Of a DNA stretch of 64,000 nt, positions 58,811 through 64,000 are shown in pieces (within the stretch, counting starts at the first letter, position 1; every line of letters starts with the position of its first letter). Where the stretch lies: positions 19,908,520 to 19,972,519 of the forward strand of contig CM074189.1 of NCBI GenBank assembly GCA_037179385.1, in the 5' to 3' direction. Below the pieces are notes generated by a model. The model worked only from the letters and a program-made list of their open reading frames with translations, made no database searches and had not been told where the DNA came from. The position numbers were made by a program, and so were the translations under genes. The DNA comes from Holothuria scabra. Lineage: Eukaryota; Echinodermata; Holothuroidea; Aspidochirotida; Holothuriidae.

Positions 58811-59574
58811 TTAAGTGCTCAACCCTAAGTAGGGCTGTGAAACTATGTTGTAAAAGCCTAATGCAACCTTGCCGGTATAAATATATATATCTACACAAAC
58901 GATAAATAAAATTGTAAACAAAATATTTCGAGCGTGCTCTTCCCCAGTTGCACTGAATAACAGTAAGTAGAGAAGGATGTAGACCTTATCGGGGTTCATT
59001 CGTGGGTAGAAGCTCAGAAAAGCGAGATCCTTTTTAAGTCCAGTGTGATGAGTGTTTAGACGTAAGATTGTTTTCAATTCCCGGTGGCTACTTTCCTGGG
59101 CTGTTTTGAAGTTGCCATAGAAAATGGAAAATCTAAGGTTAGAATGACCATGGTTTGAGAGATTGAAATGTTCGGCCACCGGAAAACCTTTCTTGTTTTG
59201 CCGTATACTTAATTTGTGATTATTGAGTCGGAGCCTAAAATTTGTATTCCTTTCGCCTATGAAGGTGACTTGGGGTATTTGATACAATAAAGCAGATAGA
59301 CTATATTTTCAGAATCGCAGTTAAATCTCCTTGGCTTCAAAGAGACAAATGAAGCCTGATGAAAAATGTTGGGGGAGGGGCCGAGGTGTGAATACACCAT
59401 GCATCTAGGTTTCTTGCAGGTGACATTTCCACTGTTAACCTCATGATTAGAAGGAGCGAGGGAAGTTCGACCTTGTACAGACCTGTTGTTACGTGGTTGT
59501 CTAAAGACAATCACTAGGGGGGAAACAACCACGTGATTAACAACAACCTCCCCCCTAAGTGCCGAATTGGGCAC
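58811..59574 (-). pseudogene. Penelope-like element 2: C-terminal GIY-YIG fragment
   Basis: The first frame (59574-59257) holds the end of the reverse transcriptase region and a CKKPRCMV cysteine motif, then NIVYLLYCIK, the start of a GIY-YIG nuclease. A frameshift near 59270 passes to a second frame (59287-58811) with FIGERNTNFRLRLNNHK and the C-terminal THHTGLKKDL motif. It is a different family from its neighbour at 59.6-64 kb. Only the 3' part is present. In a complete element the nuclease nicks target DNA for priming; this copy is dead. Confidence 0.82.
58921..58946 (-). other. hairpin plus GAAATATT motif at the 3' end of element 2
   Basis: On the minus strand CTGGGGA, AGAGC, AC, GCTC, GAAATATT follow each other, a degraded form of the CTGATGA-stem-GAAA layout seen in the neighbouring element. 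Confidence 0.4.
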
Positions 59575-59584
59575 ATAGGGGTAA

Positions 59585-59640
59585 TATATATATATATATA
59601 AATATGTATATATCTATATCTATATATGTATATATATAAA
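59585..59640. repeat. AT dinucleotide repeat
   Basis: TATATA repeats with occasional G and C, separating the two Penelope-like families. Confidence 0.9.
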
Positions 59641-59706
59641 AGAATAAGTACAAAACACCACAAATATGACAATATTAAAGCACATACAAGATAAGAGAAA
59701 CGTATA

Positions 59707-59734
59707 TTTCAAAGACACCTGTCTTTGTCATCAG
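59707..59734 (-). ncRNA. hammerhead-ribozyme-like motif (minus copy)
   Basis: Minus strand reads CTGATGA, one C, AAAGAC-AGGT-GTCTTT hairpin, GAAA, then TATACG. CTGATGA and GAAA flanking a stem are hammerhead core elements, and Penelope-like elements are known to carry hammerheads. The extra C and the unclear stem III and cleavage site make activity doubtful. Confidence 0.45.
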
Positions 59735-59817
59735 CGTCAATGCGGAGTGAAGAAAAATTTAGAAACAACAAGAAACAAAACAAAAACAAACAAAAATACA
59801 AATCCTATCGAGAATGT

Positions 59818-60350
59818 TAAACAGAACTTGCTTCCCTGTAAACCACAGAAGGGAAGTCGCTCAAAACACCAAGATCTTTGTTTAGGCCGCGGGTATGTGT
59901 TGACAGTTTTAGCATCCATTTGCTTTCGGATTTAAGCCTTTGAGTGACAGGTGGGTAATTAGAATTGAGTAGGTACATTTTAAATTAGACAAAGAGTGGT
60001 TTGAGTTACTAGTGAAATGTTTGGATATAGGATAATTTTATGATTTGTCTAGAATAGTTTTTTGTGGTTGTTAAACCTCAGTCTAAATTTGGTGCCGGTC
60101 TGACCCACATAGTTGCCTTTCTCACACACGTTGCAGCACAGTAAATAAACTACATTAGCCGTGTCACAGTTTAAGGGAGGGGGACGGATGTTACAAGTAG
60201 TGCCCGGAGGGGTAAAAGTTTCGTCAGTGATAATGAAAGGGCACACCTGACACCTAGGCTTGCCACACTTTTTGTTGCCTGTGTTTCCAGCTGCACGAAG
60301 CCTGGATGATGTGAGGAGGGATTTGAGGTTGGGGGGTTGTCGTCTCGCAG
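59818..60350 (-). pseudogene. Penelope-like GIY-YIG nuclease (minus copy), broken
   Basis: A linker with the KKCGKPRCQVC cysteine motif leads to NVVYLLCCNVC and NYVGQTGTKFRLRFNNHKK. The frame then breaks at an A6/T6 run (60058-60063) and ends at 60049. The true C-terminus (GLNKDLGVLSDFP) continues in another frame to the stop at 59818. Confidence 0.87.
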
Positions 60351-62136
60351 TTAAAGGGGGGGGGGGTCTTCAAAGAGTTCAGAGATTGAACAATCTGCCC
60401 GAAGGATAGCAAAATCTGAACGAATACATTTATGTAAATTTTCTGTTTTAGACGAATAATCAAAAACAAGTGGAATACGTGCATTTTCAACTTTAGTTTT
60501 GTAAGACAGTAGTTTGTCCAGGTTGTGACCGGAAGCCTTGCTGATTCCCGCTTTTATAACGGGTAGGGGGTACTCATTATTGAGAAAAAATTCCACGAGG
60601 TTATTGACATGTTTTTCGTATTCGGGCTGGGTAGAACAAATACGTTTGATTCTAATGCATTGAGAAAACACAATAGACTTTTTCAAACTTAAGTGATGCG
60701 AGCTCTTGAAATTGAGGTAGCCATGGGTATCTGTTGGTTTACAATAAAGTGTCGTAGCCATGGAACCATTCTTAAGTTTAACTAGTACGTCAAGGAAAGG
60801 AATTTCCTTGGCAGAAAAATCAAATGTGAACTTAATAGAAGGATGAAAAGCATTGCAAAATGATACAAAAGAATGTAAGTTGGGTAGGCCATGTGGCCAA
60901 ATAAAAAAGATGTCGTCAATATATCTATGAAAGTGCAACGGCTGTAAGGGGTAATCTGCCAGCATTCTGGTTTCAAGGTCAGCCATGAAAATTACGGCAT
61001 AAATAACTAGGTGCCATTCTAGTACCCATGGCAGTGCCGCACGTTTGGAGATAATGCTGGCCGTTAAATTCAAAATGATTGTGAGTAAGAATAAATTTAA
61101 TAATGTCGGTGAAATCCTTAATGAATGGTTGAGAATAACCGTTAAAAGACAAAATCTTTTTACAGGCTAGAATACCATCTTCATGTGGTATATTGATGTA
61201 TAACGCACTTACATCCATAGTGACAAGAAGGGAATCGGGCGGGAGGGGTTTAATTTCGTTGAGAATTCTAAGAAAATGAGTAGTATCTTGAATGTAACTT
61301 CTGAGGGTAGGTTAAAGGGGATTAAGAATACTGTCGACAAACCCACTTAAGTGCTCAGTAAGCGTACCAATACAAGAAACAATAGGCCTACCGGGCGGGG
61401 AAACATTTAGAGATTTTGCCAATTTAAATAATTGACGTGGGCTGAGACTTGCGGTATCAGTAGGGGCATTCTGAGAGGACAATTTGGCCTCAACTAGTTT
61501 AGAAACTTTATGTTTTTAGGTATTGTATAAAATGTACCTGGATTAGGTGACTTAGGAATGTACAGATTTACCTTAACAGCTAGTTCAGAGGAAAAAGTGT
61601 TAACGAGATTCTCCAGTTCCTTTTCAAATATTGGACACGGATTAGAGGCAAGCTTCCTATAGAAATTGTGGTTGTTGAGTTGAGATTCCGCCTCCTCGAT
61701 GTAATCAACCCGGTTTAAAACAGTGACAGCACCTCCTTTATCAGCTTGCTTTATAATTATGCTGCTGTTTGTTTTTAGAGAACGGATGGCAGATCGTTCG
61801 TCTTGTCGTAGATTACGATGGGCTTAGTTGGAGTCTCTGGTACAAGTTTCGATAAATTTGTTTAGATGAGCCTTCGCAGACTTGACGAAAGCGTCGATGT
61901 TTGGGTTTCTTCCGCTGCTGGGGGTCCATTCTGGCTTGCGGGATGATGCGGGTGGGTGCTGGGGTTGTTCTCCAGTGTCTCTGTCCTGGAAATATTCTCT
62001 AAGTCTAACTTTTCGCGTGAAGCTGTGTAGATCATACACCAGGTCCACTGGGTCCGGGTCTCGAGTTGGGCAAAAAGATAGGCCTTTGTTTAAAACAGAT
62101 TTTTCCTGCGGCGTAAGTTCGTGATTAGATAAATTA
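60351..62136 (-). pseudogene. Penelope-like reverse transcriptase (minus copy), broken
   Basis: Pieces in order: N-terminal VDLVYDLHSFTRKVRLREYF (near 62040), a central finger region, then MDVSALYINIPHEDG (61218), GTAMGTRMAPSY (about 61030) and YIDDIFFIWP with the catalytic YIDD at about 60912-60923. The EIPFLDVLV block and thumb region run down to 60351. Breaks: a 4 bp TTAT duplication at about 61000-61003 after MAPSY, and a C/G run of 11 at about 60356-60366 that shifts the frame before the nuclease. The other copy has Thr where this one has Ile in SALYxNIP. Confidence 0.88.
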
Positions 62137-62220
62137 ATAAACTAAACTAAGTCACCTAATCCAGGTACATTTTATACAATACCTAAATTACATAAAGTTT
62201 CTAAACTAGTTGAGGCCAAA

Positions 62221-63350
62221 TTGTCCTCTCAGAATGCCCCTACTGATACCGCAAGTATCAGCCCACGTCAATTATTTAACTTGGCAAAATCTCTAAATGT
62301 TTTCCCGCCAGGTAGGCCTATTGTTTCTTGTATTGGTACGCTTACTGAGCACTTAAGTGGGTTTGTCGACAGTATACTTAATCCCCTTTTACCTACCCTC
62401 AGAAGTTACATTCAAGACACTACTCATTTTCTTAGAATTCTCAACGAAATTAAACCCCTCCCGCCCGGTTCCCTTCTTGTCACTATGGATGTAAGTGCGT
62501 TATACACCAATATACCACATGAAGATGGTATTCTAGCCTGTAAAAAGATTTTGTCTTTTAACGGTTATTCTCAACCATTCATTAAGGATTTCACCGACAT
62601 CATTAAATTTATTCTTACTCACAATCATTTTGAATTTAACGGCCAGCATTATCTCCAAACGTGCGGCACTGCCATGGGTACTAGAATGGCACCTAGTTAT
62701 TTATGCCGTAATTTTCATGGCTGACCTTGAAACCAGAATGCTGGCAGATTACCCCTTACAGCCATTGCACTTTCATAGATATATTGACGACATCTTTTTT
62801 ATTTGGCCACATGGCCTACCCAACTTACATTCTTTGTATCATTTTGCAATGCTTTTCATCCTTCTATTAAGTTCACATTTGATTTTTCTGCCAAGGAAAT
62901 TCCTTTCCTTGACGTACTAGTTAAACTTAAGAATGGTTCCATGGCTACGACACTTTATTGTAAACCAACAGATACCCATGGCTACCTCAATTTCAAGAGC
63001 TCGCATCACTTAAGTTTGAAAAAGTCTATTGTGTTTTCTCAATGCATTAGAATCAAACGTATTTGTTCTACCCAGCCCGAATACGAAAAACATGTCAATA
63101 ACCTCGTGGAATTTTTTCTCAATAATGAGTACCCCTACCCGTTATAAAAGCGGGAATCAGCAAGGCTTCCGGTCACAACCGGGACAAACTACTGTCTTAC
63201 AAAACTATAGTTGAAAATGCACGTATTCCACTTGTTTTTGATTATTCGTCTAAAACAGAAAATTTACATAAATGTATTTGTTCAGATTTTGCTATTCTTC
63301 GGGCAGATAGTTCAATCTCTGAACTCTTTGAAGACCCCCCTTTAACTGCG
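62221..63350 (+). pseudogene. Penelope-like reverse transcriptase (plus copy), broken
   Basis: 167-residue frame (62221-62724) with MDVSALYTNIPHEDG and GTAMGTRMAPSY, then the same TTAT duplication (62701-62704) as in the minus copy. YIDDIFFIWP follows (YIDD at about 62780). Private lesions are a one-base loss in the T run near 62833 and another in the C run near 63133. Its C run before the nuclease (63345-63350) is six long, against eleven in the minus copy. Confidence 0.87.
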
Positions 63351-63880
63351 GGACGACAACCCCTCAACCTCAAATCCCTCCTCACATCATCCAGGCTTCG
63401 TGCAGCTGGAAACACAGGCAACAAAAAGTGTGGCAAGCCTAGGTGTCAGGTGTGCCCTTTCATTATCACTGACGAAACTTTTACCCCTCCGGGCACTACT
63501 TGTAACATCCGTCCCCCTCCCTTAAACTGTGACACGGCTAATGTAGTTTATTTACTGTGCTGCAACGTGTGTGAGAAAGGCAACTATGTGGGTCAGACCG
63601 GCACCAAATTTAGACTGAGGTTTAACAACCACAAAAAACTATTCTAGACAAATCATTAAATTATCCTATATCCAAACATTTCACCAGTAGCTCAAACCAC
63701 TCTTTGTCTAATTTAAGATGTATCCTACTCAATTCTAATTACCCATCTGTCACTCAAAGGCTTAAATCCGAAAGCAAATGGATGCTAAAACTGTCAACAC
63801 ATACCGGCGGCCTAAACAAAGATCTTGGTGTTTTGAGCGACTTCCCTTCTGTGGTTTACAGGGAAGCAAGTTCTGTTTAA
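63351..63880 (+). pseudogene. Penelope-like GIY-YIG nuclease (plus copy), broken
   Basis: KKCGKPRCQVC motif, NVVYLLCCNVC, YVGQTGTKFRLRFNNHKK, then the same A6 frameshift (63633-63638) as the other arm. The C-terminus in the second frame ends with a stop at 63878. Confidence 0.86.
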
Positions 63881-63962
63881 CATTCTCGATAGGATTTGTA
63901 TTTTTGTTTGTTTTTGTTTTGTTTCTTGTTGTTTCTAAATTTTTCTTCACTCCGCATTGACG

Positions 63963-63990
63963 CTGATGACGAAGACAGGTGTCTTTGAAA
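63963..63990 (+). ncRNA. hammerhead-ribozyme-like motif (plus copy)
   Basis: CTGATGA, C, GAAGAC-AGGT-GTCTTT hairpin, GAAA. Differs from the minus copy by one base in the stem, where a G.T pair replaces A-T. The window ends ten bases later, so the rest of the motif is cut off. Confidence 0.45.
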
Positions 63991-64000
63991 TATACGTTTT

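Larger units (their letters stand above)
59641..62141 (-). mobile_element. Penelope-like element 1, minus-strand copy (longer)
   Basis: Runs from an N-terminal LTPQEKSVLNKGLSF-type motif at about 62130 down through the reverse transcriptase and a C-terminal GIY-YIG nuclease, with a stop at 59818 and a 3' tail to at least 59698. This domain order (RT then GIY-YIG) is that of canonical Penelope-like elements. The 5' end is cut at the junction with the inverted copy. Positions 59698-61555 match 62147-64000 inverted; 61556-62141 exists only here. Confidence 0.9.
62147..64000 (+). mobile_element. Penelope-like element 1, plus-strand copy (5'-truncated, runs off window)
   Basis: Starts abruptly at 62147 (CTAAGTCACC) at a point equal to 61555 of the minus copy and then follows it as its inverted copy to the window end. 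It contains the RT from the finger region onward and the GIY-YIG nuclease. The junction with the other copy is within 62137-62147. Confidence 0.9.

Noticed and set aside
61556..62146. Twin-priming-type inversion as origin of the Penelope pair
   Set aside because: Twin priming joins two different parts of one element. Here both arms contain the same 3' region, so it does not fit.

Overview
The window reads as nuclear DNA of an animal, most likely a marine invertebrate. It is AT-rich, has no bacterial-style gene packing, and contains one clear intron-split gene with canonical GT-AG sites. The rest is a dense mix of animal transposon types: a Gypsy-like LTR element, CR1/L2/Rex1-type LINEs, Penelope-like elements with GIY-YIG nuclease, and hAT-like and TTAA-type miniature DNA elements. 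The gene's eight-cysteine hevein-like domains recall proteins I associate with echinoderms, hemichordates and amphioxus. That lineage is a guess from memory; nothing in the sequence proves it.

The one convincing host gene lies on the minus strand at about 23.3-33.1 kb. Exon 1 (ATG at 33086) encodes a signal peptide plus one cysteine-rich module. Exons 2-5 each encode exactly one further module of 57-58 residues. Every splice junction falls after the first base of a glycine/glutamate codon, so each internal exon is a symmetric phase 1-1 cassette. The product would be a secreted string of five chitin-binding-like domains, 308 residues if translation runs into the stop just after exon 5. Its introns hold at least seven separate transposon insertions, including a 2.5 kb hAT-like element in intron 1.

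Layout: 0.3-3.8 kb, a large foldback element; 6.6-7.2 kb, a 583 bp MITE; 9.9-15.8 kb, a decayed Gypsy-like LTR element with a 2.6 kb LINE nested in its pol region; 17.0-19.5 kb, a hAT-like element with a perfect 8 bp target duplication; 20.2-20.9 kb, a repeat split by a MITE; 21.9-22.3 kb, a TAAG microsatellite; 23.3-33.1 kb, the gene; 33.4-41.5 kb, MITEs, two satellite families and a LINE fragment carrying a TTAA-type MITE; 41.6-45.8 kb, two opposed copies of a second hAT-like family; 47-51.4 kb, a ~230 bp tandem satellite and its diverged outliers; 51.7-54.1 kb, two more copies of the first MITE; 54.98-56.49 kb, a third copy of the second hAT-like family; 57.5 kb, a free-standing copy of a MITE that is nested inside that family; 58.8-64 kb, two Penelope-like families, one arranged as a head-to-head inverted pair with 1.85 kb arms and running off the window.

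No tRNA, rRNA, CRISPR array or bacterial regulatory element was seen. No transposable element here has an intact reading frame; all look like non-autonomous or dead copies. The strongest leads are the modular gene, the inverted Penelope pair with lesions shared by both arms and hammerhead-like 3' motifs, and the layered insertion history that can be read from target-site duplications.
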